DNA of 64,000 bases, taken from Sedimentibacter saalensis. GTDB taxonomy: Bacteria; Bacillota; Clostridia; Tissierellales; Sedimentibacteraceae. The stretch covers positions 62,001 through 126,000 of the forward strand of contig NZ_VLKH01000002.1 of assembly GCF_007830175.1 (NCBI RefSeq), read 5' to 3'. The translations under genes were made by a program, and so were the position numbers. The notes beneath the pieces were generated by a model. The model was not told where the DNA came from and did no database searches. It saw nothing but the letters and a program-made list of their open reading frames with translations. Below are positions 7,092 to 18,000 of this stretch, piece after piece; positions within the stretch are counted from its first letter, which is position 1, and the number at the start of each line of letters is the position of its first letter.

Positions 7092-8774
7092 TTATCTCAT
7101 TTTTCCTTTAATAAACATGTTCAGATTTTCATCCACGGCAACAAAGTAGGTGTCATATGCATCTATGAAAATTATATTATTCAGATCTTCCACAATGCAT
7201 ACACCGTATAGGTTTCTTCCCTTTGCAACTACCTTACCGTTTGATTTGAGCCCTACAACATAACCATCTCCCGCATCAACTGATACCATGTCTTTCCAAT
7301 CATTTAAATTGCATTGATTGTAATGATTATCCCCTGCCGCAAGCACGTTTCCTTCAGAATCAATACCATAAGTGTTTTTTGTGCTGGCGGCAATGTATTT
7401 TATATTTTTCCAATCAGATGTATTTATTTGCCCGTATATGTTGTATCCTGCCGTATAAACTCTGCCGCTTGAATCTAATGCTGCAACATGATGAGAACCG
7501 GATGTAATTTGCATGATATTGTTCCACTGAGAGACTTTACCCTCAAGATAGTCTGTAACACATACATTGCCGTCATTTGTTAATCCTGCAGTAAAATTTC
7601 TTGACAAAGCTAGGCTGTCCATATTTACCCAGTTGCGCAATATATTCTTATTGAACAGGTTGTAGCCGCAGGCTTTTGAACATCCATTTAAATCAATTGC
7701 TGACGTATTATCGCTTCCGGCATATGATTTTCTTATATTTGTCCAATTCACAGCATAACCTCTGTTTAAACCTGTGTTTCCTATAATTCTGATTTTATTA
7801 TTTTCCACAACTGTTATGTGGCTACGGCCTGCAGAAATTGATATTTCTGATGCTGCAAACTTTTTCGGCGGACTGTTGTCTTGTAAACTTTCATTATATG
7901 TGGGAGGTATTTTTGCACTCATATATTTATTCAGATAGTCAACAGCTTTTAAAACATCTACTGCTCCGTAGCCGCAGCCCGGACCGTCTATTGAATTTGC
8001 AGTATCGTACAGAGCATACAATACATGTTGCTTGTTTATATTGGGATATCTGCTTATGAGTTCACCAATTATTCCGCTGACAGCTCCTGAGGTATAAGAT
8101 GTACCGCTTTTTTCCAAATATTTGTTGCTGGTATCCTTTAAGAGCATTTTTTCACCTTGGAACAATAAATCCACGTCATCGTTGCTGTTTGAAAATGTAC
8201 TTCTTTTACGGTTTCCTTGCTCATCTAATGAATATGAACCAACTGAAACCACACCATCATATGATGCCGGAAAACAGTAGGAACTGTACCCGCTGTTGCC
8301 TGCAGCTGAAACAAATATCACACCTTTTTCCATGCCATACCTTATTTTTTCATATACATATAAATTAGGAGAAGAACTTGAAAAACTCATATTTATTACA
8401 TCAGCACCGCTGTCTACGGCATATTGAATTGCTTCTCCTAATAGAAAACCGCTGTCAGTCTGAGTATCTTCCACATTTATTTCAACCGGAAGAATCATTA
8501 TGCTGCTTTTTTTCTGAAAGAACAGCCTTGAAGTCATATCAGCATACTTTATTGCTGCACCGGCAACATATGTTCCATGATTTTCTTTGTTTTTATTGTC
8601 TTCATCCAATATAAAACTTTCGCCTTGTATACATCTTCCCTTAAGGTATTCCTGGTCCATATTTACATGGCTGTCAATAATAGCTACGATTGTAGGTTCA
8701 TATTCATTTATATTTTCTGTTGTATTGAAATTAAAAAGCATACAAAAAGCCAGTGCAGCAACTTTAATGTTCAA
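7092..8774 (-). CDS. Subtilisin-like (S8) protease with C-terminal RCC1-like repeats
   Basis: The 560-residue protein has a short hydrophobic N-terminus, an S8 peptidase domain (about 27-275) and five or six RCC1-like propeller repeats (about 310-560; recurring Y-G-Q/N, D/N-W-x-x-I/M and A-G-x-x-H-x-x-x-L motifs). The triad is Asp34 (IIDSH), His66 (ENHGT) and Ser226 (SGTSY), with oxyanion Asn160 (AAGNSG). DSH replaces the usual DSG. No obvious propeptide lies before the catalytic domain. Translation probably starts at TTG 8774, 7-8 nt after GAGGTG. It is the last gene of the surface operon, so it may mature or shave the two giant surface proteins. The repeats could bind a partner. Substrate unknown. 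Confidence 0.85.
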   Translation of the reverse strand: MNIKVAALAFCMLFNFNTTENINEYEPTIVAIIDSHVNMDQEYLKGRCIQGESFILDEDNKNKENHGTYVAGAAIKYADMTSRLFFQKKSSIMILPVEINVEDTQTDSGFLLGEAIQYAVDSGADVINMSFSSSSPNLYVYEKIRYGMEKGVIFVSAAGNSGYSSYCFPASYDGVVSVGSYSLDEQGNRKRSTFSNSNDDVDLLFQGEKMLLKDTSNKYLEKSGTSYTSGAVSGIIGELISRYPNINKQHVLYALYDTANSIDGPGCGYGAVDVLKAVDYLNKYMSAKIPPTYNESLQDNSPPKKFAASEISISAGRSHITVVENNKIRIIGNTGLNRGYAVNWTNIRKSYAGSDNTSAIDLNGCSKACGYNLFNKNILRNWVNMDSLALSRNFTAGLTNDGNVCVTDYLEGKVSQWNNIMQITSGSHHVAALDSSGRVYTAGYNIYGQINTSDWKNIKYIAASTKNTYGIDSEGNVLAAGDNHYNQCNLNDWKDMVSVDAGDGYVVGLKSNGKVVAKGRNLYGVCIVEDLNNIIFIDAYDTYFVAVDENLNMFIKGKMR

Positions 8775-8802
8775 ACAATCACCTCATTCTTTCATTTAGA
8801 AA

Positions 8803-8828
8803 CCAAGACTGGCAACTGCCAGTCTTGG
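8803..8828 (-). terminator. Intercistronic hairpin between SLH protein and subtilase genes
   Basis: CCAAGACTGGCA (8803-8814) and TGCCAGTCTTGG (8817-8828) form a perfect 12-bp stem with a 2-nt loop. Only TTTCTAAA follows on the minus strand, so it is a weak terminator at best. It may cause partial termination or protect the upstream message. Confidence 0.55.
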
Positions 8829-8832
8829 AGTG

Positions 8833-11800
8833 TTATTTAAACAGCATTAAATACTTGTATATCAGTACTGCTGTTTCAGCCCTTGTTGCATTGTTTTTAG
8901 GCCTGAAAGTATTGTCTTCGTAGCCGGTTATTATGCCCAGCTCAACTAGTTTCATTATTTCTTCTCTGGACCAGCTGCTGATAAAACTGCTGTCGTTAAA
9001 TGGTTTGCTTCCTGCTTTAACTTCTTCAAGGCTTCTTCCAATCATTGCAGCGATTTCTTCTCTTGTAATAAAATCATCAGCAGCAAAATAATTTTTACCG
9101 TCAATATTTTTACCGTTGACCAGTCCTTTCATTACAGCAGCTTTTACATATGGAACTGCCCACGGAGGTATGTTTTCATTGTCTGCAAACTTAAGTTCAA
9201 TTCCTTCTGCATCACCAAAATTTATGTTGTAAGCCATTATAAGAAGTTTTATAAATTCTGAACGCTTTATGTATGAATCAGTCTTAAATATTGTCTTACC
9301 GCCTGCTTCATACCCGTTTATTATATCAAGGTAGTTCAATCCATAAATATAATCATATCCCCAGAAATCTGCTGCTACATCAGCAAATATAGTTTGAGAA
9401 GGATAATTTAAAGCAATATATGTGCCGGGTTTTGTTATATGGGCTGTAACTCTTGTTTTGTCAGAGGACATTTCTCCACCCTTGTAAATCAATGCTTTGA
9501 TGTTTTCATCAAAGTAGTAGATATACGCTTTGTCAAAGCCGTTCACTGGAAGTGTAAGCTGTGCTGGAACTTTAAAATCAGTCAGAAGGCTTATATAGTA
9601 AGGGCTGCTTGCTGCAGAGGCTCCTGATGGAATCTTCATTTTGCTTAAAATACCGGGAATGTCATTATACACATAGATATCTACATTTTCCTGGAAGTAC
9701 GGCACTGCTCCTTTTGGTACGTTAAGTTCCACACCATCAACAGTCTTAATAATTCCTCCCGATGTAGACATGCTGCTTCCTGCCAGCCATGTAAGTTCTT
9801 CTTTAGAATATACCGGCGGATAATAACGGCTTGGCCCCGGTTTTTTATCTCCTGATATTTCAACTGCAATACTGTCGCTTAAGGATGCGTTGTCTGTAAC
9901 AAATACCTCTGCCTTTATAATTATTGTACCTGCATATTTGGCAGTCAGAATACCATCAGCATTTACAGCTGCCAGATCACTGCCCTGAGTTATGCTGTAT
10001 TTTACAAGGTTACTCGGCAGTTTCTCACCCAGCACATCATTTTCTGAAACATAAGTGCTAAGCTGTTGCGACATTCCTGTAGTAGTTATTTTATATTCAG
10101 GAATCAGTGTTATATCACTTATTTTTGCCATGTCATTTAATACACTTATTTTTTTAGAAGCAACATTTCCGGCTGTGTCCCTCACTTCAATTGTTATTTC
10201 AGAAATAAAAGATGTTCCTAAATTAATTTCAGCAGTGAAATTTCCGTTATAATCAGATTCATAGTTCAAATTATTTACAGAAACTACTGCGAAGGGTTCA
10301 GTTACACCTGATACATTTATTTTTCCGTTAACTGCAACTTTACCTTCCACCGGTTCAAGTACAACCAGTGAAGGAGCCTTGTTGTCAAGCTCAGCTACAT
10401 ATTCTTCTACCAGAGTGTCTCCCCCTTCATTTTCATATGTGATTATGAAGTAGTTTATACCGTCTGAAAGAGTTAATTTTTCACTGAAGTCTGTTACATA
10501 TCCACTATGTGAACTCGGCAGTCCTGTTCCGTTTTGGGTTATTTTATATTTAACAGGATGCTCGGATGAACAGTTTATTAACGTATTTTTTGACTTTGTC
10601 ACATACATGTAGTACAGGTGTTCAATGCCGTCATTATCTTTTTCCACAAATGGCTTTTGATATATTTTGTCATCTGCCGATCTTAATTCGCTGTATACAG
10701 TTATTTCTTCAGGAACTGACATTTTAACAAAGCCTGATGCAGGCAAACCTATGGTTTCATCATTATTGATGCTGATAGCATTTAATGAAGTCAACAGCTG
10801 AGGCTTCTTACCAACAGCCCTTATGTCAAAATAATATGATTTTGAAGTTGGATTGCCTTTGTCAACCTCATCACCTGGTATGACTATTTCAAACCTGTCA
10901 AGCATTTCTCCTGATTTGTCAACTTCATACACTGCAAAAGGAGACCCGGTATCATATTTTTCGTCGGAGCTGTTTTTCCTGTATATGAAATATCTGGATA
11001 CGCTGTAATCTGCATCCCATGAAAGTTTTATACTATTGTTGCCTATATCTTCTACTAAAAAGTTTTTAGGTGAATCAGGAGTTGCAGGATTAGCAATACT
11101 AATTTGACATACTTCGTATGCTGCAACAGTGTTTTCTTTATCAGCCTTTGCATATATAAAGTATGTGCCTGTAGGAAGGTTCAGCTTTTCAGTTGTATAG
11201 GTTCCAACTTCTCCATCCTTTGTGGGTGTTGTATATATAATTTCATTCTCCAGCTGCATTTTTTCATTTGTAGAAGGAACAGTGTAATCTTTTGTTGTAA
11301 CAGTCTGACCGTAAAGAAGATTGCCTTTTCCCCACAAACTAGCCGGATTATGTAACTCATCTTCACTCACGTTATCTGAATTTACAATATACAATCTGAA
11401 TTTGTCAGGTTCTTTATCCAATACCCACTTTGAAGTAATGGTACCGTCACTGTTGTATTCAGATGTTAAGCTGACTATTTCAGGATTCTGCATTGAAGAA
11501 TAAGGCAATACTTCCATGCTGCCATTTGTTATAATAGTCCATTGTCCGTCTTCCGGTGAAGCCATGGGAACTGTAACCATGTATTCATTGGCCATACCAT
11601 CAGCAGAATTATCTATAATTTGTTTAACACCTATGATTTCATTTTGTTCTGCTTCAATATTGACAATTTTTCCTTCAGCATCAATTAAGTCAGTGTTGTT
11701 GATGTATTTTACCTTCAGAATTCCTCCTGTACCAGGTCTTATGATTTTAATGCTGTCTTCGTCAAGCTTGTTAAACTGTTCTTCCGTCATTTTCAAAACT

Positions 11801-14800
11801 AGCATCACATTGCTGTTGTTGGTTAAATTAAGCTCTGTAATGTAATTTAAATTTTCGTCTGCATACTGTGTTGTATCAACAGGAATAAAATTATAACCGT
11901 ATTCTGCTATGAAGCCATCTCCGTATTCTATTTCTATTCCATTCCTTGAACTTTCCAGTTCTTCCTTCATCTCCAGAAATTCAACCTTATTTGTATAGAA
12001 ATAATACCTGATGCCAATATCAAGGTTCAAGACATATGCGGAACCTGCTATGCTGTATTCGGTTATTTCGGCTCCTACACCCACCAGAACCAGTCCTCCG
12101 ATTACAGGTACCAGTTTAGGAACTACTACGTTTAAATTTGCTTTTCCAATGAATCCTTCACCTTCAAAATATGAAACATATACTTTACCTTCAAATACAT
12201 AATAAAGAATAGTACCTTCAATTCTAATTCCTCTTTTTTCTATATTAGGATCCAGTGTCCACCAGACATATCTTTGATTTACTTCGGCTATATCCATCAT
12301 ATAAACTGCCGCAGAGGCATTGCTCTGATAATGGAAAGCTGAAACTTCTGCTTCTCCGTCTACAGACAATAAGTTGTAGCTTTGAAAGTCTAGGCCTGTA
12401 GTATCTGAAAGAGACAAACCAAGGACCATAGTTAGAGGCAGTGCTCCCTTGAATGATAAGTTGTTAAGTCCTCCTGACACTCCTGCTATGCCAAAAGGTA
12501 TAGGAGGCGCAACAGGTATGGCTTCAGGAAAAGACTCTTTTATGTAGAACTCATCAATTCTGCCTCGCCTGAAACCGACTCGTGACTTTGCTCCTGCAGA
12601 AACAGGAAGCATATTTCCTATGCTTACGCCTAATTCCACCACAATATGTTCTTCCTTTGTATTGATTTCAAGAACGGCATCTGTGCCTGATACTAATGAT
12701 AAGGCAAATGGCATGACAAAAGAAAACCTTCCGTCAATGTTCATTCCATCCTGGTCAAGTGAAATGTTTCCCAGTTCAGCCTGAAAATATCCAATCCCTC
12801 CCAACTCTCCTATTAGTTTGTCGACATCTTCATTTGGCACCACTGAATTTGTAAGATATGTAAGAGGGTTTAGTATGCCCATGGAACCATTAATATCAAT
12901 GCCTGTTTGAGTAAGAATGACCTTGTGGATGGTGATTGGCATATTTTTATATGAAACATCAGTTGTTGAATTAACACCTGGTTTTTCAAGATCATACACC
13001 ATTCTGACTTTTGTGTCCTCATCACCCATTTCGCCGTCGGCTTCAAACCTGAATCCTGATTTTGCTATTATGGTCTGAGTAACTGCCTTGCTGTTTTGAT
13101 CTATTATTTCACACCACAGCAGTCCGTTGTTTGAAATCAATGATGCCTGTAAAGGATTTGTGTTAACCAGCAATGTGCCGCCTGAGTAATTCAACGTGTT
13201 GTTTATTATAACAGGATTTTTATATTCAGCGCCTAAAGATGTATATGTTCCATCCTTGTTGTCGATGAATATTCCATGTATTGTTATGTATTCTTCTGGT
13301 GTGTTGATGCCGTCTTCCTTCATAACAATTGGAAATTGTATGGAGTTTACTAGATTATGTGAATATTGAATGTCTTCTGAAATAACTACAGCACTTTTAA
13401 ATGTCTTCATATCCTTGTTGTTTCCTGTTGCATCAGCTACAGATACAAACAAATCATATGTGCCAAGAGGAATACCATCAGGAATTGAAAGGCTGAACAC
13501 ATTGTCAGAACTGCTGATTAATGTTTTAGGATCAATATTGAACGACTGACTTCCTTTAATTAACTTTGCCTCCATAATTTGATTAATGGCACTGCCGAAA
13601 ACATCAAAGCCGCTGCCATTTACAGAGACGGTTCTTGATTTGTCATAAACATAAAAAGGAGTCTTAGGTGCATAGTCGAGAAAAGCTATATTAGGCAATC
13701 CACCAACTGAACCTTCCATAATTAGTATTTTAGTAATCCTTTGAGTTACCTTTCCTTCTGCCCTGAAAATTACAGAGTAGGCAGAAACAGTATAGTTTTC
13801 CTGAACCTTTGGTCTTATTTTCCATATACTTCTGTGATAGCTCCCTTTTGTCAGGCTGCTGATAACAGTTTTTTGTTCTCCTTCAACAAGTGTTAATTCA
13901 TCAGGCAGCTCCAGTTCTATTTGTGCGCTGGATATATTTGTTGAATTGTCAAAATTATTATCAATGTTAAATTCTGCACTTACAAATTCTGTTGTATAAC
14001 CTGATTTATCCTGCTTCATGTTGAGTTTGTCAGTTCCCTGCAGGCTTATTCTGTAACTTGCAGCATCACCGGCTGAAGAAGCATCTCCCACTCCATAAGC
14101 AGTATCGATTGTCAAGGATTCCCCTTGTTTAACTTCTTCAGGGTTCCAGTACATAACTGCACAGCTGTCCTTTACGGCATAATCCACAGTAGAATTTTCT
14201 GGGTATATTCCATTAGGACCATCATAGGGAAGATTGTCAACAAGAACTTGAATTATGGATTTATTTCTGTCTATGGTGTAGTCCCATTTTGTTTGCGAAA
14301 CATCACCCCATGCTGCAAACTGAAGTTTATCAGGTTTTGAAAGGCCTTCTCCTGATACAGCCCCTACTGCAATAATCTCAGGAGAAATATATTGATTATA
14401 GGCATACCAGATTGTAGGTATTTCATCTCCCCTAAATTCAGATTCTTTATATATAAATCCTTGCCCCGGTATGGTAAGTGCAGGGCAATCAACCAGGCCT
14501 ATTTTTGTATCTAGAAGCATGCGCAGCCCAACATTTTTCGAATTTGATGACTTGTTTATTATTTCGTATGATACATAGACATTTCCAATGCTTGGGAGCT
14601 TTGGATTTGTCATTAGAGTAAGTCTTTGTTTTATTGTGACGCCTTTAACTGCCCACTCGCTTACAATGCTGTTTGTATCGGTTTCAACATATGGTGCTGT
14701 TGTGTAATGACCATTTAATCCCATAAAATCATAAGAATTGCCAAATATAAAGTCTTCTCCGTCAATTCTGACAGTGGTATATGATGTTTCAGGGCTTTGA

Positions 14801-15042
14801 AACCTATTGCCATACAATAAATCCTGATTGTCATCTGAACTTTTATTTGGAATGCCGCTGAGTGTTTCAGCTATAAATCGTCCTGACTGTTTATCTGCAG
14901 TAACTCTTATGACACCGTTGTTAATCTGAACCACCGGATCATTCCATTCACTTGTACCGGCATAGGCTACAGGAGAATAACAAATTGAAAAAATAATGGA
15001 AATACACAATATAACAGAAATTATTTTATTGGTTTTATTCAT
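8833..15042 (-). CDS. Giant SLH-anchored cell-surface protein
   Basis: The 2069-residue exported protein begins with a signal peptide (about 1-29, ending AYAG). Most of the body is beta-rich and not assignable. Later it shows a fibronectin III-like domain (from ATPDSPKNFLVEDIGNNS), a bacterial Ig-like segment (EPVEGKVAVNGKINVSGVTE), a Big-2-like segment (ISDITLIPEYKITTTG ... ADGILTAKYAGT) and three C-terminal SLH domains. The SLH domains start near FADVAADFWGYDYIYGL, FADNENIPPWAVPYV and FNDSSFISSWSREEI, and anchor the protein to pyruvylated wall polymer. The start follows GAAAGGAG. It lies between a second giant exported protein and a subtilase, one transcription unit by spacing. It may be an adhesin or S-layer-associated protein; its ligand is unknown. 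Confidence 0.85.
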   Translation of the reverse strand: MNKTNKIISVILCISIIFSICYSPVAYAGTSEWNDPVVQINNGVIRVTADKQSGRFIAETLSGIPNKSSDDNQDLLYGNRFQSPETSYTTVRIDGEDFIFGNSYDFMGLNGHYTTAPYVETDTNSIVSEWAVKGVTIKQRLTLMTNPKLPSIGNVYVSYEIINKSSNSKNVGLRMLLDTKIGLVDCPALTIPGQGFIYKESEFRGDEIPTIWYAYNQYISPEIIAVGAVSGEGLSKPDKLQFAAWGDVSQTKWDYTIDRNKSIIQVLVDNLPYDGPNGIYPENSTVDYAVKDSCAVMYWNPEEVKQGESLTIDTAYGVGDASSAGDAASYRISLQGTDKLNMKQDKSGYTTEFVSAEFNIDNNFDNSTNISSAQIELELPDELTLVEGEQKTVISSLTKGSYHRSIWKIRPKVQENYTVSAYSVIFRAEGKVTQRITKILIMEGSVGGLPNIAFLDYAPKTPFYVYDKSRTVSVNGSGFDVFGSAINQIMEAKLIKGSQSFNIDPKTLISSSDNVFSLSIPDGIPLGTYDLFVSVADATGNNKDMKTFKSAVVISEDIQYSHNLVNSIQFPIVMKEDGINTPEEYITIHGIFIDNKDGTYTSLGAEYKNPVIINNTLNYSGGTLLVNTNPLQASLISNNGLLWCEIIDQNSKAVTQTIIAKSGFRFEADGEMGDEDTKVRMVYDLEKPGVNSTTDVSYKNMPITIHKVILTQTGIDINGSMGILNPLTYLTNSVVPNEDVDKLIGELGGIGYFQAELGNISLDQDGMNIDGRFSFVMPFALSLVSGTDAVLEINTKEEHIVVELGVSIGNMLPVSAGAKSRVGFRRGRIDEFYIKESFPEAIPVAPPIPFGIAGVSGGLNNLSFKGALPLTMVLGLSLSDTTGLDFQSYNLLSVDGEAEVSAFHYQSNASAAVYMMDIAEVNQRYVWWTLDPNIEKRGIRIEGTILYYVFEGKVYVSYFEGEGFIGKANLNVVVPKLVPVIGGLVLVGVGAEITEYSIAGSAYVLNLDIGIRYYFYTNKVEFLEMKEELESSRNGIEIEYGDGFIAEYGYNFIPVDTTQYADENLNYITELNLTNNSNVMLVLKMTEEQFNKLDEDSIKIIRPGTGGILKVKYINNTDLIDAEGKIVNIEAEQNEIIGVKQIIDNSADGMANEYMVTVPMASPEDGQWTIITNGSMEVLPYSSMQNPEIVSLTSEYNSDGTITSKWVLDKEPDKFRLYIVNSDNVSEDELHNPASLWGKGNLLYGQTVTTKDYTVPSTNEKMQLENEIIYTTPTKDGEVGTYTTEKLNLPTGTYFIYAKADKENTVAAYEVCQISIANPATPDSPKNFLVEDIGNNSIKLSWDADYSVSRYFIYRKNSSDEKYDTGSPFAVYEVDKSGEMLDRFEIVIPGDEVDKGNPTSKSYYFDIRAVGKKPQLLTSLNAISINNDETIGLPASGFVKMSVPEEITVYSELRSADDKIYQKPFVEKDNDGIEHLYYMYVTKSKNTLINCSSEHPVKYKITQNGTGLPSSHSGYVTDFSEKLTLSDGINYFIITYENEGGDTLVEEYVAELDNKAPSLVVLEPVEGKVAVNGKINVSGVTEPFAVVSVNNLNYESDYNGNFTAEINLGTSFISEITIEVRDTAGNVASKKISVLNDMAKISDITLIPEYKITTTGMSQQLSTYVSENDVLGEKLPSNLVKYSITQGSDLAAVNADGILTAKYAGTIIIKAEVFVTDNASLSDSIAVEISGDKKPGPSRYYPPVYSKEELTWLAGSSMSTSGGIIKTVDGVELNVPKGAVPYFQENVDIYVYNDIPGILSKMKIPSGASAASSPYYISLLTDFKVPAQLTLPVNGFDKAYIYYFDENIKALIYKGGEMSSDKTRVTAHITKPGTYIALNYPSQTIFADVAADFWGYDYIYGLNYLDIINGYEAGGKTIFKTDSYIKRSEFIKLLIMAYNINFGDAEGIELKFADNENIPPWAVPYVKAAVMKGLVNGKNIDGKNYFAADDFITREEIAAMIGRSLEEVKAGSKPFNDSSFISSWSREEIMKLVELGIITGYEDNTFRPKNNATRAETAVLIYKYLMLFK

Positions 15043-15065
15043 ATTGCACTCCTTTCTGTAAAGTT

Positions 15066-15091
15066 ACAGATGCGGCCGCAGCCGCATCTGT
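15066..15091 (-). repeat. GC-rich intercistronic hairpin
   Basis: ACAGATGCGGC (15066-15076) and GCCGCATCTGT (15081-15091) form a perfect 11-bp stem with a CGCA loop, unusually GC-rich for this DNA. No T-run follows on the minus strand. It sits between the two giant surface-protein genes, like the hairpin at 8803-8828 between the next pair. Confidence 0.6.
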
Positions 15092-15096
15092 ACTTT

Positions 15097-18000
15097 CTAT
15101 TTGTAGAAGTTAAGCTTGATTATTCGGGTATTTCTTTCCTGATCCTGCACGAACAAAGTATATATGCCGGAATCAGCTGACATTGTTCCAAGTTTTGACA
15201 GAAAGCTTCCGTTTCTTTTAAAATAGGAATTGTCATAACTTTCACTCTCACCTTTTTTGTACTTGGCTGTATAATTTCCCTCTATACCTACAAATTCAAT
15301 ATATACTGTACCGGTACTAGGTATTTTGATATTTGTTATTGCCTGGCTTTTTAAATCCACTATTTCATTTTCTACCACAGCAACTGCTGAACTTATATCA
15401 AGTACATGAACACGCCTTGTTTTGCTGCTTGTGTTGCCGGCTGTATCAGTTGCTGTATACGTTAAAGTATAATAACTGTTTCCGGTTGCAGCAGATGTAT
15501 CAACACTGCCTGTAACGGTTAATCCCTTAGTAACATCCCCGTCACGTTTATCAAAAGCAGTGGCTCCTTTATCATAATATTTTTCACCAACTTTTATATA
15601 GACAGCTTCTCTTCCATTAATGCTTATTAACGGAGGATCCATGTCAATATTTGTTACCGGAACTATTATTGTTCCTGTATTGCCGTATTTGTTGCTTACT
15701 TCAACTGAATATTTACCGTTTGAACTTACAGTCATTGTACCTGTCAGATTATTTCCTGAACTGCACGGTGCTAAAACAATGTCTTTTAGTCCATTTTTTA
15801 ACTTGGCATTTTCTGATACTCCGTCAACTATTGTAAATTTTATTTCTACAGGCTTATTTGTAACTGTTTTTGAATATTCAACATATACAACGGGTATACG
15901 CTTATTAATCCATGTTACATTTGCTGTCAGCGTTCCTTCTTCAAGATCGGGCTGAACAACATTGATTTCTCTGTAGTTGAAATCTTTGGTGCCGTTTTCT
16001 TTGAAAACATAGGTTGGAGAAGCATTTTTTTCAATTTGTTCTATATTTCCATTTCCATCAATTACTTCAACTACCTCAAATCTTTTAATAGGCTTGTTTG
16101 ACAGCATGGATACTACAACATCTCTGTTTGTGAAATCAGTTGTACTGTAATTAAGCTGAGTCAACAGATCATTTCTGTCTATTTCATCAATTAAAAGATT
16201 GTAGTTCATTGAATTTCCCAATATATCTGTGAAGGTAAGGTTTTGCTGCCATATTGGATTTGTTTCACTGGTTGATGGTTTGTACGGTAAAACATATTTG
16301 TATGCATATTCAGTGTTTGATTCAAAAACGTCCTCCTTTGTAAACTCAGAAGAACCGTTTATTTTTACAGGTCTTGATTTTAAATCCACATGAGGAAATT
16401 CAATTTCAACTATTATATTTTGCTTAGTCTTAAATCCTTCAGGTATTTGAATAGTTTTCTCTCCCACATCAACCACTGAATCATCATCTGTGTCATACCA
16501 AACATATTTTGATATTTTAGGAACCGGACAAATTTTGTCTATCCAGTCTGTTGCTGCAACATATTCCTTCAATGTTTTATCCTCATCCAGAACAATGAAG
16601 CTGTACTTCCCGTTTCTGTTAAATGTATGAGAATTTATGCCGTTATTGTTTATAACTTTCATTGATGGATTTAATGAAGCTGTTACATCTTCATTTGTAA
16701 TCTCAGGCCCGGCAGGCAAGTATGTTATTGCAGAGGATGAAGTTACAGCTGTGATTTCCGGAGCAAAATTTTCATCAATATAATTTATCGATATACCATA
16801 AGGATTCGGAAGAACATAACCATTGGCAAATTTTATATTGAATCTATAGCTTGCATTTCTGTAAAATACTGCAGTTGCAATTGTCTTTGTTCCTTCATAC
16901 TCAACATTTGTTACAACGCCATACTTATCTTCAATCACTGCACCAAGAGGCATATATATTGACGCAGTCACCGGTCCTGTAGTTTTTTCTTCAGGCTTCG
17001 TTGCAGGTTTTAATACTGCTGTTATATCACTTTCTGAATATTGAACAGAATCAAAAGTCAGCTTGTAGAAGTCTATTCCATCATCATAAATCAGCAAGTA
17101 GTCTCCCTCATAAAATACTTCGGCCGTGCCTTCCATATTAAAAGAGAAAACTGTTCCGCTTTTGGAGATTAACTTGTATTTCAAATAGTCGTCTTTATTT
17201 GTTAATGTTATTGTTCTGTTGGAAATTGAATAAACAGGTGCTGCATATGTTTCGTTGATTTCAGATTCTATTTTGTTGCCCTTATCAAAACCATTAATAA
17301 CAACATTGCAGCTTATGGCGCTTCCGCTGGTAACTAGGGCTGCCATTCCAACTGCCTTACTGTCAGAAATTTTATACATGTCAGTCAATTTTATGGCCGT
17401 ACCTGAAGTTGTACTGAAATGGTCAAATACTTCCACCTTAGCCAGTTTATCCATATTTTCAGGCAGCAGTTCAATTATTATTGGAAACAGATGTCCGTCT
17501 GATGATTTTCCCGAACTTATTGCTGCATCAATGTTTTCCAAGGCAGTGTCAGGCAGTGTCAGCTCATCTGACCGGTAAATGTTGTTCCATGCTTTTGCCA
17601 ACATGTAAATGCTGTTGTTAAAAATGTTTTTCTTAAAATTGTGTGTAATGTCAAATCCTGAAGTACCGGTCCTGGCGGTGGTCCAATTTTCAGGAATTTC
17701 CCATGGATGTTTGATCCATCCATATGAAATTTCCGTATTGTCCTGGCTTGCCGATATATGCACTCCTTGTGGTAAATGGTCAGGAAGATTATTTATTGTC
17801 ACAAAGTACTCAGGAAGATGGTGCACAATGTTTAAGGGCTTAAATGATTTAAAAATTGTTAAATTGTCTGATGAATTGAAAACTTCAATATTGTCGAGAG
17901 TGTAATTTCCTCCCATTCCATCTGTGTCAACCAGATCCGGATAAGGAATATTAATGACGGAAACGTTTGTTGTACCCTCTTCCTTTGTGAAGTCAACTGC

